Assembly: GCF_000245335.1 (NCBI RefSeq) | Contig: NZ_JH600284.1 | Coordinates: 533,348 to 597,347 of the forward strand | Direction of reading: 5' to 3' | DNA length: 64,000 nucleotides | Source: Bacillus mojavensis RO-H-1 = KCTC 3706 | GTDB lineage: Bacteria > Bacillota > Bacilli > Bacillales > Bacillaceae | In this document: positions 1 to 9,259 of the stretch, piece after piece | Numbering within the stretch: position 1 is the first letter of the stretch | Layout of the letters: each line of letters starts with the position of its first letter | The notes under the pieces: model-generated | What the model was told of the DNA's origin: nothing | Seen by the model: the letters and a program-made list of their open reading frames with translations, nothing else | Databases searched by the model: none | Position numbers and translations under genes: made by a program

Positions 1-2
1 TA

Positions 3-1712
3 GATCCGAAAGAAATGGAGGCGCTTCTGCAAAGTTTGTCTCCTTACCCTGAAGGCAGCGCGCTACTTCTTGATCAAAAGCGGGAGGTGCTTTTCCATGG
101 AGGAGATAAGGATTTTGAAAATGCTTTAATGAATGAGGTGAAAAAACAGCCTCGCCAGAAAGGCCATTTTCAGATGGATTGGAATGGCACGGTGTATTCC
201 GTCTCCTATGGAGAAATGAAGCGAATGCACCAGAAGTGGACCTTTGTTTCTGCGGCTCCTCTTTCAGCTATCACAGCGCCGATGGTGTTTTTATCAAAGG
301 TGATTATTGTGATGCTTGTCGTTTGTATCGGCTTGGCTGTGTGCATGACGTGGTACGCTTCGAGGAAAATCTATCGCCCGATTCAGCATCTGCTCGGACT
401 GTTTACGGGAGGAGAGAAACAAGCATGGCAGGCGTCAGGTCAGGACGAATTTAAGTGGATTGAAAAGAGATGGAATGATCTTTCCCTTGAGAGCCGGAGG
501 CTTCATGAGCAGCTGCTCCGGCAGACGCCCCATATGAAAAAGAGTTTTTTGCAGCACCTGCTTCAGGGTGACTTTTACTATGACACAGAGGACAGCCTCA
601 GATCGCGGATGGAGGATGCGGGATGGGACATCGGGGAAAACATATTTCACGTGCTTGATCTTCAGGTGACAGGGCTTCGCTGTGATAAAAGCATGTTCTA
701 TGCCGACGATGAACAGCTTGCTGTGTTTACACTGACCAATTTACATGAGGAGCTCGCGGCAAACCGGCGTTTTCAACCTTTAATTCTTGATATTGGCCGC
801 CTTTCCGTCACCGTGCTTGTGATGAAAACGAGCGGCTCGGATCTGAAGGCGCATCTTTCAGAGCTGGCCCACATATTTGGTGCTGTCACGGGACTAAGCC
901 TGACCGGGACAATGAGCAGGCAATCGGCCCGTATTAAGGATATCCCATCTTTGTTTAAGGATGTGAAAAGCGGCAAGTCCCGCAGATGTTTTGCCAATCG
1001 CCATCAGATCATCGATTTGCAGGATGATGTTTTTCAGGCTGAGCCATCCGCACCCTACTATCCTTTTGAACTTGAAAAACAAATCGTTCAGGCCATTCGG
1101 CTGGAAAGAAAAGCGGAAGCAGAGGAGCTGATTCGCTTATGTATGGCTGAAATGGCTGAAAAGGCGGTCAGCGACAGACAAGTGCATTCTGCGCTGATAC
1201 AGCTGTTTTCCCGCATCCAGGAGGATATTCTGCATTCCGGCCTTCACCCGAGCGAGCTGTTCGGCAACAGGGATATGCTTCGCGAAATATCTGAGCTGCA
1301 TGAGCCTGTCCAAGCGGCTGCCTGGCTGATGGATGCGGTTGTCACCCCGTACCTCGCCAAGCTTGAAGGCAGGAAAAACAGACAGCAAAAACAGGTGGCG
1401 GAACGTGTGATTGCGATGATTCATGAGCAGTATATGGCGGATCTTTCTCTTGAGAGCTGCGCGGATGCGCTGGGCATGAATTCTTACACCTTGAGCAAGG
1501 CCTTTAAGCAAGTGACGGGCGTTAATTTTATTGATTATGTGACCCGCATCAGAATCGAAAAAGCAAAAGAACTGCTGGTCAATACAAATAAAAAAATTCA
1601 TGATGTGTCAGAAGAAGTCGGCTATCGCCACAATTATTTCAACCGGATTTTTAAAAAGCAGGTCGGCATGCCGCCGGGAGTCTTCAGGCAAATGTATCAG
1701 GAAACGCCGTGA
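3..1712 (+). CDS. yesS: AraC-family membrane transcriptional regulator RhgR/YesS (5' truncated)
   Basis: Likely activator of the rhamnogalacturonan genes downstream. The frame is open to the left edge, so the start and most of the extracellular sensor domain lie outside the window; YesS of strain 168 is about 760 residues, against about 569 here. Around residues 85-115 of the visible part is a hydrophobic helix ([17 protein letters not shown]) followed by a HAMP-like linker. The last 100 residues form a two-helix-turn-helix AraC/XylS DNA-binding domain ([16 protein letters not shown], then [17 protein letters not shown]). It ends 16 bases before yesT. The membrane-sensor plus AraC architecture is seen; the regulon assignment rests on the family and on neighbours. 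Confidence 0.93.
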   Translation, partial: DPKEMEALLQSLSPYPEGSALLLDQKREVLFHGGDKDFENALMNEVKKQPRQKGHFQMDWNGTVYSVSYGEMKRMHQKWTFVSAAPLSAITAPMVFLSKVIIVMLVVCIGLAVCMTWYASRKIYRPIQHLLGLFTGGEKQAWQASGQDEFKWIEKRWNDLSLESRRLHEQLLRQTPHMKKSFLQHLLQGDFYYDTEDSLRSRMEDAGWDIGENIFHVLDLQVTGLRCDKSMFYADDEQLAVFTLTNLHEELAANRRFQPLILDIGRLSVTVLVMKTSGSDLKAHLSELAHIFGAVTGLSLTGTMSRQSARIKDIPSLFKDVKSGKSRRCFANRHQIIDLQDDVFQAEPSAPYYPFELEKQIVQAIRLERKAEAEELIRLCMAEMAEKAVSDRQVHSALIQLFSRIQEDILHSGLHPSELFGNRDMLREISELHEPVQAAAWLMDAVVTPYLAKLEGRKNRQQKQVAERVIAMIHEQYMADLSLESCADALGMNSYTLSKAFKQVTGVNFIDYVTRIRIEKAKELLVNTNKKIHDVSEEVGYRHNYFNRIFKKQVGMPPGVFRQMYQETP

Positions 1713-1728
1713 AAGGAGAGGACATGTG

Positions 1729-2424
1729 ATGGAAAAAACGATTCAGGTATTCTTAGCAGGGGATTCCACCGTAAGCGACTGCCCGCCGCATGAAGCGCCG
1801 ATGGCAGGCTGGGGGCAGGTTTTCGGTCAATTGTTCACTGAACAGGTGAAGGTGTGCAATCACGCCAAAGGGGGAGCAAGCACCAATTCATTTGTTGAGG
1901 AAGGAAGGCTTCAGACGATTGCTGAGCGTATATCCCAAGGCGATTATTTGTTTATCCAATTCGGCCACAATGACCAGAAACCGCGGGGAACGAAACCGTA
2001 CTCGACGTATCAGCAATTTCTCACTTTGTTTGCGGACACAGCGCGTGAAAAAGGCGCGCAGCTTGTGTTCGTTACATCGGTGCAGCGCCGGCGCTTTGAT
2101 GAAAACGGAAGGATTGAGCACACGCTCGGTGAGTATCCGGATGCGATGAAAGCGTTAGCGAAGGAGCTTGATGTGCCGGTCATTGATTTGCTAACAAAAA
2201 CGAAGGCGCTTTATGAAGCATACGGCTCGGAGGAGTCAAAGCGTTTGTTTATGTGGTTTCAGCCGGATGAACATCCGAATTATCCAGACGGCATTGAGGA
2301 TAATACGCATTTTTCAGAAGAAGGGGCCATGGAGGTTGCGAAGCTCGTTGCTGAGGGCATCGAAGAAATCGGCTTTCCGCTGAAGGATCATCTCGTAAGC
2401 CGGGAGGGGAAAGAACATGTATAA
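1729..2424 (+). CDS. rhgT: Rhamnogalacturonan acetylesterase RhgT (YesT)
   Basis: SGNH/GDSL hydrolase that removes acetyl groups from rhamnogalacturonan so that lyases can act. Block I is AGDSTV with the nucleophile Ser near residue 13, block II the Gly of KGGAST, block III the Asn of FGHND, and block V the Asp/His of DNTHFS near the C-terminus. There is no signal peptide, so it should be cytosolic and act on imported oligomers. I chose ATG 1729, 8-9 bases after AAAGGAGAG; a GTG three bases earlier (1726) is possible. It overlaps yesU by 8 bases, implying translational coupling. YesY further down is a paralogue. Confidence 0.95.
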   Translation: MEKTIQVFLAGDSTVSDCPPHEAPMAGWGQVFGQLFTEQVKVCNHAKGGASTNSFVEEGRLQTIAERISQGDYLFIQFGHNDQKPRGTKPYSTYQQFLTLFADTAREKGAQLVFVTSVQRRRFDENGRIEHTLGEYPDAMKALAKELDVPVIDLLTKTKALYEAYGSEESKRLFMWFQPDEHPNYPDGIEDNTHFSEEGAMEVAKLVAEGIEEIGFPLKDHLVSREGKEHV

Positions 2425-3079
2425 AGAAGGCGCGTGCCTGTACCGCAATCCGCTCCGTTCAGCAAGCGATGTGAAAGACTGGCGGATGGAGGGAGGCGGG
2501 CACGTCTCATTCGAAGATCAGCGTATGCACCTGTCACATGTAGAGGACGAAGCGCACTTTGTTTATTGGTGCCCGGAAACATTTCCCGACGGCATCATTG
2601 TGAAGTGGGATTTTTACCCGATTGAACAGCCGGGGCTGTGTATGCTGTTTTTCGCGGCTGCCGGCATCGGAGGCGAGGACTTATTTGACCCGCGACTCAA
2701 AAAAAGAACAGGAAAGTACCCCGAATACCATTCCGGAGACATCAATGCGCTCCATTTGTCGTATTTCCGCAGAAAATACCCGGAGGAAAGAGCGTTCCGC
2801 ACCTGCAATTTAAGAAAAAGCCGCGGTTTCCACCTCACTGCAATGGGAGCTGATCCGTTGCCTTCTCCGGACGACGCTGTTTCCCCGTATCATATGAAGC
2901 TTATTAAGGATAAAGGGTATGTGCATTTTTCGATCAATGATCTGCCCATTCTGGAGTGGCAGGATGACGGAAGCACATTCGGACCTGTGTTAACGAAAGG
3001 AAAAATCGGGCTGAGGCAAATGGCGCCGATGAAAGCCGCTTATCGTGAATTGTCTGTGCACCAAGCGGTGAGAGGATGA
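2417..3079 (+). CDS. yesU: YesU, DUF1961-family protein of the rhamnogalacturonan operon
   Basis: A soluble 220-residue protein with no signal peptide or membrane segment. It matches YesU, a DUF1961 protein with a concanavalin/laminarin-type beta-sandwich look (alternating aromatic strands, for example HFVYWCPETFPDG and FYPIEQPGLCMLFF). It probably binds or processes an imported rhamnogalacturonan-derived sugar, but no reaction can be read from the sequence. The ATG lies inside the end of yesT behind GGGAGGGGAAAG, and its TGA overlaps the yesV ATG (ATGA), so it sits within a tightly coupled polycistron. Confidence 0.9.
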   Translation: MYKEGACLYRNPLRSASDVKDWRMEGGGHVSFEDQRMHLSHVEDEAHFVYWCPETFPDGIIVKWDFYPIEQPGLCMLFFAAAGIGGEDLFDPRLKKRTGKYPEYHSGDINALHLSYFRRKYPEERAFRTCNLRKSRGFHLTAMGADPLPSPDDAVSPYHMKLIKDKGYVHFSINDLPILEWQDDGSTFGPVLTKGKIGLRQMAPMKAAYRELSVHQAVRG

Positions 3080-3705
3080 AGACGACTGTGACGGATGCGC
3101 TTTATGCAGGCTGTGAAGCGGTTGTGAAAATCGCGTGGCTGAACGGGCTGTGGCTGTTGTTTACGCTTTTGGGCGGCGTTCTTTTCGGATGGGCGCCGAG
3201 CACAGCCGCGATGTGTGCCGTCATACGGAAATGGCTGATGGGGCATAAAGATGTCCCGGTATTTGCGTTATTTCTGGATACCTACAAAAAAGAGTTTCTG
3301 AAGGTTAATGTAATTGGACTTGCGTTTATTGCTCTTTTGCTTATGTTGTCCGCCAATTATTATTATTTTTCGGCAAGTGCGGATTGGCTGTCCTTTACTG
3401 TGACGAGCTGCACACTCTTGGCGGGGCTTTTGTACACCGTCGCGCTCATGTATGTGTTCCCTCTTTATGTGCATTACGAGCTTCCGCTTCGCCAATATAT
3501 TCCGCAAGCGCTGCTGTTTGGCGCCATGCGGCCGCTGACCACCGGCTGCATGTTGATCGGCTGCGGATTTGTGCTTTACTTGCTGTATACGCTTCCGGGT
3601 CTGATCCCATTTTACGGCCCAAGTTTATTTGGGCTTGTGTCGATGTTTTTTGCTTACAGAGGATTTCAAAAAACAGAGGCCCAGCACCGTCATCAGACCG
3701 GGTAA
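3076..3705 (+). CDS. yesV: YesV, DUF624 integral membrane protein
   Basis: A 209-residue membrane protein with about five hydrophobic segments (around residues 20-42, 72-95, 102-128, 148-168 and 172-192). DUF624 proteins are commonly encoded next to carbohydrate ABC transporters of the Lpl/Yte type; their role is not established. It starts at ATG 3076, overlapping the yesU stop by four bases. About 140 bases separate it from yesW, and that gap holds a catabolite-response palindrome, so yesW may have its own promoter. Confidence 0.9.
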   Translation: MKTTVTDALYAGCEAVVKIAWLNGLWLLFTLLGGVLFGWAPSTAAMCAVIRKWLMGHKDVPVFALFLDTYKKEFLKVNVIGLAFIALLLMLSANYYYFSASADWLSFTVTSCTLLAGLLYTVALMYVFPLYVHYELPLRQYIPQALLFGAMRPLTTGCMLIGCGFVLYLLYTLPGLIPFYGPSLFGLVSMFFAYRGFQKTEAQHRHQTG

Positions 3706-3806
3706 ACAAAAAAATGACAAACCGGCAAAAAAGTGCAGCCAACCAAAAACGCTTATGCAAAAAAGTGACATTGAAGACAGCTTCTTAAGCGCATAAAATC
3801 CAATTT

Positions 3807-3822
3807 AAGTAAGCGCTTACAG
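3807..3822. promoter_or_regulatory. Catabolite-responsive element (cre) before yesW
   Basis: A perfect 12-base palindrome GTAAGCGCTTAC at 3809-3820 matches the CcpA cre core (WTGNAANCGNWNNCW) closely. It lies about 25 bases before the yesW start. The palindrome is seen; CcpA binding is inferred from the consensus and from the role of the genes in alternative carbon use. Confidence 0.7.
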
Positions 3823-3844
3823 ATCAATGATAAGGAGCTGTCTG

Positions 3845-5689
3845 ATGATTAGACGAAGAAAAAGCATGTTTACCACTCTCACACTGTTGGTGTTGTTGAT
3901 GATGGGGGGTTCTGTGTTTCCTGTCAAAGCAGAAGGAGCGGCGCGGCAGATGGAAGCGCTGAACCGGGGCCTTGTGGCAGTCAAGACGGAAGGCGGCATT
4001 TTTGTCAGCTGGCGGTTTCTTGGGACAGAAAACGCATCCGTGGCGTTTAATGTGTACAGAGACGGACAAAAGCTGAATGCTTCGCCTGTCAAATCCACGA
4101 ATTATATCGATAAAAACGGATCTGCGGGCTCAACGTATTCTATTCGGGCTGTTGTAAACGGTACCGAGCAGGCAGCTTCTGAAAAAGCCTCTGTATGGGC
4201 ACAGCCGTATCACTCCGTTCCACTTGATAAACCGCCTGGCGGCACGACGCCAAAGGGCGAAGCCTATACCTACAGTGCCAATGATGCCAGTACGGGTGAT
4301 GTGGATGGCGATGGGCAGTATGAGCTGATCCTCAAATGGGACCCGTCCAATTCAAAGGATAATTCACAGGACGGCTATACGGGTGAAGTGTTTATTGATG
4401 CGTATAAGCTGGACGGAACAAGATTATGGCGAATCGGTCTCGGCAAAAACATCAGAGCAGGCGCACACTACACTCAGTTTATGGTGTATGACCTGGATGG
4501 TGACGGAAAAGCGGAAGTGGCGATGAAGACCGCTGACGGAACAAAAGACGGCACGGGAAAAGTGATCGGAAATGCGAATGCCGATTACAGAAATGAGCAG
4601 GGGCGTGTGCTTTCTGGTCCTGAGTACCTGACTGTCTTTCAAGGTGAAACGGGGAAAGAGCTTGTCACTTCAAACTTTGAACCGGCACGAGGGAACGTAT
4701 CGGATTGGGGCGACAGCTACGGCAACCGGGTCGATCGTTTTCTTGCGGGCATTGCGTATCTCGACGGGCAGCGGCCGAGTCTGATTATGACTAGAGGCTA
4801 TTATGCCAAAACCATGCTTGTTGCGTATAACTTCAGAGACGGAAAACTGTCAAAGCTCTGGACGCTGGATTCCTCTCAGTCGGGCAATCAAGCGTTCGCC
4901 GGACAGGGCAATCACAATCTAAGCATTGCGGATGTTGACGGAGACGGAAAGGATGAAATCATCTTCGGCTCAATGGCTGTTGACCATGACGGCAAAGGCA
5001 TGTACTCGACAGGCTTAGGCCACGGAGACGCGCTGCATGCCGGAGATCTTGATCCGAGCCGGCCGGGTCTTGAGGTGTTTCAAGTTCATGAGGACAAAAA
5101 CGCAAAATACGGCTTATCCTTCCGTGATGCGGCAACCGGGAAAATCATTTGGGGTGTTCACACCGGCAAGGATGTAGGCCGGGGGATGGCCGCTGATATT
5201 GATCCGCGCTATTCGGGACAGGAGGTTTGGGCGAACGGTTCTCTTTACACATCAAAAGGCGCCAAAATCGGCAGCAGTGTACCGTCGTCAACCAATTTCG
5301 GTATCTGGTGGGACGGTGACCTGCTGCGGGAACAGCTGGACAGCAACCGAATCGATAAGTGGGATTATCAAAACGGCGCATCGAAAAATATGCTGACTGC
5401 TTCAGGCGTGGCCGCCAACAACGGCACAAAAGCAACACCGGCGCTTCAGGCTGATCTGCTCGGTGACTGGCGGGAGGAGGCTGTGTGGAGAACCGAGGAC
5501 AGCAGTGCGCTCCGCATCTACACCACCACCATCCCGACCGAGCACAGGCTGTATACGCTGATGCATGACCCTGTGTACCGGCTCGGCATCGCCTGGCAAA
5601 ATGTCGCGTATAATCAGCCGCCGCATACAAGCTTCTTTTTAGGAGACGGCATGGCGGCACAGTCTAAACCGAATATGTATACGCCTTAA
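3845..5689 (+). CDS. yesW: Secreted rhamnogalacturonan endolyase YesW (PL11)
   Basis: Extracellular lyase that cleaves the rhamnogalacturonan-I backbone internally by beta-elimination. An N-terminal signal peptide (MIRRRKSMFTTLTLLVLLMM, cut near VKAEG) is followed by the catalytic eight-bladed propeller. It carries several Ca-binding DxDxDG motifs (DVDGDGQYE, DLDGDGKAE, DVDGDGKDE). Length matches 168 YesW (620 residues if counted from an upstream ATG at 3827). I prefer ATG 3845 because the Shine-Dalgarno AAGGAG at 3831-3836 lies between the two candidates. The protein is close to 168 YesW but with many scattered substitutions. It works with the cytosolic paralogue YesX directly downstream. 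Confidence 0.96.
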   Translation: MIRRRKSMFTTLTLLVLLMMGGSVFPVKAEGAARQMEALNRGLVAVKTEGGIFVSWRFLGTENASVAFNVYRDGQKLNASPVKSTNYIDKNGSAGSTYSIRAVVNGTEQAASEKASVWAQPYHSVPLDKPPGGTTPKGEAYTYSANDASTGDVDGDGQYELILKWDPSNSKDNSQDGYTGEVFIDAYKLDGTRLWRIGLGKNIRAGAHYTQFMVYDLDGDGKAEVAMKTADGTKDGTGKVIGNANADYRNEQGRVLSGPEYLTVFQGETGKELVTSNFEPARGNVSDWGDSYGNRVDRFLAGIAYLDGQRPSLIMTRGYYAKTMLVAYNFRDGKLSKLWTLDSSQSGNQAFAGQGNHNLSIADVDGDGKDEIIFGSMAVDHDGKGMYSTGLGHGDALHAGDLDPSRPGLEVFQVHEDKNAKYGLSFRDAATGKIIWGVHTGKDVGRGMAADIDPRYSGQEVWANGSLYTSKGAKIGSSVPSSTNFGIWWDGDLLREQLDSNRIDKWDYQNGASKNMLTASGVAANNGTKATPALQADLLGDWREEAVWRTEDSSALRIYTTTIPTEHRLYTLMHDPVYRLGIAWQNVAYNQPPHTSFFLGDGMAAQSKPNMYTP

Positions 5690-5692
5690 CAG

Positions 5693-5738
5693 AAGGGGGG
5701 AAGGAACGGGCCGCACGCTTGGCCCGTTCCCATTTAAA
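5693..5738 (+). other. Hairpin between Shine-Dalgarno and start codon of yesX
   Basis: A perfect 10-bp inverted repeat, GGAACGGGCC (5703-5712) and GGCCCGTTCC (5721-5730), with an 8-base loop. It lies between the purine run AGAAGGGGGG (5691-5700) and the yesX ATG at 5739. No other good ribosome binding site directly precedes that ATG. There is no run of T after the stem, so it is not a classical terminator. It may stabilise the yesW message or control yesX translation. Confidence 0.65.
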
Positions 5739-7577
5739 ATGAAACCGAAAAAGAGGCAAATGGAATACCTGACCAGAGGCCTAATCGCGGTCAAAACGGA
5801 GCAAGGCGTATTTGTGAGCTGGCGTTTTCTCGGAACGGATCATGAGACGACGGCTTTTCACCTTTATCGGGATGGAAAGCGGATCACCCGCAAGCCGATC
5901 GCGGACAGCACCAATTTTCTCGATCAAAACGGAATGGCGGACTCTGTTTACCAGGTGGCAGCCATCAATAAAGGACGGGAAGAAAAGCTGTCTAAAGAAG
6001 CTCCCGTCTGGCGGGAAAATGTCCTAGAGGTGCCGCTTAACAAACCCGAAGGCGGCGTGACGCCGGACGGAAAACCGTATACCTACAGCGCCAATGATGC
6101 GAGCGTCGGAGATGTGGATGGGGACGGAGAATATGAAATCATCCTGAAATGGGACCCGTCCAACTCAAAAGATAACGCCCACGACGGATATACCGGAGAC
6201 GTCCTCATTGACGCCTATAAACTGAATGGCACTTTTCTGTGGCGGATCAACCTCGGCAGAAATATCAGAGCAGGCGCCCATTACACGCAGTTTATGGTCT
6301 ATGACTTAGACGGTGACGGAAAAGCAGAAATCGCTATGAAAACAGCCGACGGCACAATAGACGGCAAAGGAAACATCATCGGTGACGAGCATGCTGATTT
6401 CAGGAATGAGCAGGGCCGTATTCTGTCAGGTCCGGAATATTTGACAGTGTTTAAAGGGGAAACCGGTGAAGCGCTCACGACTGTCGATTATGAACCGCGC
6501 CGGGGAAAACTGGAGGATTGGGGAGACGGCTACGGCAACCGGATGGACCGTTTTCTCGCCGGAATCGCTTATTTGGATGGAGAGCGGCCGAGCCTGGTGA
6601 TGGCACGGGGCTATTATACGAGAACAGTACTCGTCGCTTATGATTTCCGGAACGGCAGGCTGAAAAAACGCTGGACGTTTGATTCAAATCAGCCGGGGCA
6701 TGAAGCATACGCGGGACAGGGAAACCACAGCTTGAGCGTGGCTGATGTTGATGGAGATGGAAAAGATGAAATTATTTACGGCGCCATGGCGGTCGATCAT
6801 GACGGAACCGGTCTGTACACGACGGAACTCGGACACGGAGACGCCATGCACGTCGGCGATCTTGATCCGTCACGCAAAGGGCTTGAAGTGTTTCAGGTTC
6901 ATGAGGACGCAAGCAAGCCGTATGGGTTGTCGCTGCGTGATGCCGGAACAGGTGAGGTGTTATGGGGCGTCCATGCCGGAACAGATGTCGGCAGAGGAAT
7001 GGCTGCTCATATTGACCCTCGGTATAAGGGATCGCTTGTCTGGGGAATCGATCCGCCGGGCAATGATGGAATGTCATATGGGCTATATACGAGCAAAGGA
7101 GAAAAAATCAGCGACAAAGCGCCTGCTTCAGCCAATTTCGCCATCTGGTGGGACGGGGACTTAGTTAGGGAGCTTTTGGATCATGAATGGAACGGAACGA
7201 TCGGCAAACCAAAGATTGAAAAGTGGGATGCTGAAAACCGCTGTTTAAAAACGATTTTTCAGCCGGAAGATGTGCTGTCCAACAACGGGACAAAAGGAAA
7301 CCCGGTTCTTCAGGCCAACCTGTTCGGAGACTGGCGGGAAGAGGTCATTTGGAGAACCGAAGACAGCAGTGCGCTCCGTATCTATACAACGACACATCTC
7401 ACCCGTCACCGTATTTACACGCTGATGCACGATCCGGTTTACAGGCTCGGGATCGCTTGGCAGAATACAGCGTACAACCAGCCGCCGCATACAAGCTTTT
7501 ATCTCGGAACAGGGATGAAAAAACCGCCGAAGCCCGCTCTGTACATAGCGGGAAACAAAGCGGAGATCCCGCTTTAG
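5739..7577 (+). CDS. yesX: Cytosolic rhamnogalacturonan exolyase YesX (PL11)
   Basis: Paralogue of YesW without a signal peptide. YesX of B. subtilis acts as an exolyase releasing disaccharides from imported oligomers. It shares the propeller motifs with YesW (YTYSANDASVGDVDGDGE, DLDGDGKAE, DVDGDGKDE, WRTEDSSALRIYTTT). It carries an extra loop (WGIDPPGNDGMSYG, about residues 436-449) that YesW lacks and that is known to confer exo-action. The start at 5739 gives the usual 612 residues; an in-frame ATG at 5760 is preceded by AAAGAGG and is an alternative. It ends 9 bases before the aldo-keto reductase gene. Confidence 0.95.
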   Translation: MKPKKRQMEYLTRGLIAVKTEQGVFVSWRFLGTDHETTAFHLYRDGKRITRKPIADSTNFLDQNGMADSVYQVAAINKGREEKLSKEAPVWRENVLEVPLNKPEGGVTPDGKPYTYSANDASVGDVDGDGEYEIILKWDPSNSKDNAHDGYTGDVLIDAYKLNGTFLWRINLGRNIRAGAHYTQFMVYDLDGDGKAEIAMKTADGTIDGKGNIIGDEHADFRNEQGRILSGPEYLTVFKGETGEALTTVDYEPRRGKLEDWGDGYGNRMDRFLAGIAYLDGERPSLVMARGYYTRTVLVAYDFRNGRLKKRWTFDSNQPGHEAYAGQGNHSLSVADVDGDGKDEIIYGAMAVDHDGTGLYTTELGHGDAMHVGDLDPSRKGLEVFQVHEDASKPYGLSLRDAGTGEVLWGVHAGTDVGRGMAAHIDPRYKGSLVWGIDPPGNDGMSYGLYTSKGEKISDKAPASANFAIWWDGDLVRELLDHEWNGTIGKPKIEKWDAENRCLKTIFQPEDVLSNNGTKGNPVLQANLFGDWREEVIWRTEDSSALRIYTTTHLTRHRIYTLMHDPVYRLGIAWQNTAYNQPPHTSFYLGTGMKKPPKPALYIAGNKAEIPL

Positions 7578-7586
7578 GAGGAATGT

Positions 7587-8597
7587 ATGGGATACGAAGC
7601 AAAGGCTGAACGCTATGACAAAATGACCTATCACAAAGCCGGGCGAAGCGGATTAAGACTTCCCGCTATCTCTCTCGGCCTCTGGCATCAGTTTGGCGAT
7701 GCCTATTCTTCGGAAAACGCGCGGTCCATGCTGAGAGCTGCATTTGATGCAGGCATTGTCCATTTTGATCTGGCCAACAATTACGGCCCGCCGCCCGGCT
7801 CCGCTGAGGAGATGTTCGGGCGCATGCTGAAAACGGATTTTGCGCCTTACCGTGATGAACTCATCATCAGCACTAAAGCCGGCTATGACATGTGGAAAGG
7901 GCCGTACGGCAATGGCGGATCGAAAAAACATTTGACTGCCAGCTTGAATCAAAGCTTAAAGCGGCTGGGTCTTGATTATGTGGATCTCTTCTATTCGCAC
8001 CGTCCTGATCCTGAAACGCCGCTTGAGGAAACGATGGAGGCGCTGGCGGGCTTTGTGAGCCAAGGAAAAGCTTTGTACGTGGGACTGTCAAACTACAGTC
8101 CTGAAGAGACTGAGCGCGCGTCCGAACTTTTACATCAACTCGGCGTTCGGCTCGCCATTCATCAGACGCAATATTCAATGTTTCACCGCGATCCGGAAAA
8201 AGGGCTGCTTGATGTGCTGGACAAAAAGGGAGCCGGCTGCATCGCGTTTGCGCCGCTTGCTCAAGGGCTTCTCACGACAAAGTACGTTTCAGGCATCCCG
8301 GAAACATCAAGAGCAAGGGATGCGAACAGTCCTTTCCTGCAGACGGAGCACATAACCGAAAGGGCGGTCAGTAAGGCGCAAAGGCTGAATAAGATTGCGA
8401 AAGAACGGGGACAATCGCTCCCGCAAATGGCGCTCTCATGGCTTTTAAAGGATGCCCGGATGACCTCTGTTTTAATTGGAGCAAGCCGGGCGCAACAAAT
8501 AGAGGAAAACGTTCAAGCCTTGCAATCAGCGGACTTTTCAAACGAAGAGCTTTCTGCCATTGAGTTTATATTAAGTGAAAAAAACGAGGGGGAATGA
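7587..8597 (+). CDS. Aldo-keto reductase, YghZ-like (AKR14 type)
   Basis: NADPH-dependent reductase of the L-glyceraldehyde-3-phosphate/methylglyoxal reductase type. The catalytic tetrad is visible: Asp and Tyr in HFDLANNYGPPPGSAEE, Lys in ISTKAGYD, His in DLFYSHRPDPETP. A C-terminal coenzyme-binding stretch (SVLIGASRAQQIEENV) is also present. NNYGPPPGSAEE is typical of YghZ homologues. GGAGG at 7577-7581 precedes ATG 7587. It sits 9 bases after yesX and 3 bases before yesY, fully inside the rhamnogalacturonan operon, so it may reduce an aldehyde formed during rhamnose or galacturonate breakdown. I do not recall a gene here in 168; the substrate is unknown. Confidence 0.88.
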   Translation: MGYEAKAERYDKMTYHKAGRSGLRLPAISLGLWHQFGDAYSSENARSMLRAAFDAGIVHFDLANNYGPPPGSAEEMFGRMLKTDFAPYRDELIISTKAGYDMWKGPYGNGGSKKHLTASLNQSLKRLGLDYVDLFYSHRPDPETPLEETMEALAGFVSQGKALYVGLSNYSPEETERASELLHQLGVRLAIHQTQYSMFHRDPEKGLLDVLDKKGAGCIAFAPLAQGLLTTKYVSGIPETSRARDANSPFLQTEHITERAVSKAQRLNKIAKERGQSLPQMALSWLLKDARMTSVLIGASRAQQIEENVQALQSADFSNEELSAIEFILSEKNEGE

Positions 8598-8600
8598 GAC

Positions 8601-9254
8601 ATGGCTAATCATATTTATCTTGCTGGTGATTCGACTGTCCAAACGTATGGAGAAAGGACAAATCAAGGGGGCTGGGGGCAGTTTCTCGGTTCGCATCTGC
8701 CGGAGCATATTCAGGTGATCAATAAAGCGATCGGCGGCAGAAGCTCAAAAACCTTTGTGGAGGAAGGCAGGCTTCAGGCGATCCTTGATGTGATCGAGCC
8801 GGATGATTGGCTGTTTGTGCAGATGGGCCATAATGACGCGTCGAAAAACAAACCTGAGCGCTACACTGAGCCCTATACCACCTATAAACAATATTTAAAG
8901 CAATATATCGCAGGCGCGCGGGAAAAAGGCGCGCATCCGCTTCTCATTACCCCAGTAGCCCGCTTTCATTATGAAAACGGCGTGTTTTTGAACGACTTTC
9001 CTGATTATTGCATTGCCATGAAGCAGACGGCTGCTGAGGAGAATGTCCAGCTTATTGATCTAATGGAAAAAAGCCTCGCTTTCTTTACTGAGAAGGGCGA
9101 AGAAAAAGTATACACCTATTTTATGGTTTCTGAGGGGATTGACGATTACACGCACTTTACAAAAAAAGGCGCAAATGAAATGGCAAAACTCGTAGCGAAA
9201 GGCATAAAGGAGCTCGGCCTGCCATTAACAGAATCTATCGTCAAAGAAGGGTGA
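8601..9254 (+). CDS. rhgY: Rhamnogalacturonan acetylesterase RhgY (YesY)
   Basis: Second SGNH acetylesterase of the cluster, paralogous to RhgT. Block I is LAGDSTVQ (Ser11), block II the Gly of AIGGRSS, block III the Asn of MGHND, block V the Asp/His of DDYTHFTKKG. It is 217 residues and cytosolic (no signal peptide). ATG 8601 follows GAGGGGGAATG. Its TGA overlaps a GTG that could start yesZ. Having two intracellular deacetylases suggests different acetyl positions or oligomer lengths; this is inference. Confidence 0.94.
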   Translation: MANHIYLAGDSTVQTYGERTNQGGWGQFLGSHLPEHIQVINKAIGGRSSKTFVEEGRLQAILDVIEPDDWLFVQMGHNDASKNKPERYTEPYTTYKQYLKQYIAGAREKGAHPLLITPVARFHYENGVFLNDFPDYCIAMKQTAAEENVQLIDLMEKSLAFFTEKGEEKVYTYFMVSEGIDDYTHFTKKGANEMAKLVAKGIKELGLPLTESIVKEG

Positions 9255-9259
9255 AAGAC

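Noticed and set aside
1137..1601. 154-codon - strand frame inside yesS
   Set aside because: Shadow of the AraC regulator; no ribosome site or recognisable domain.
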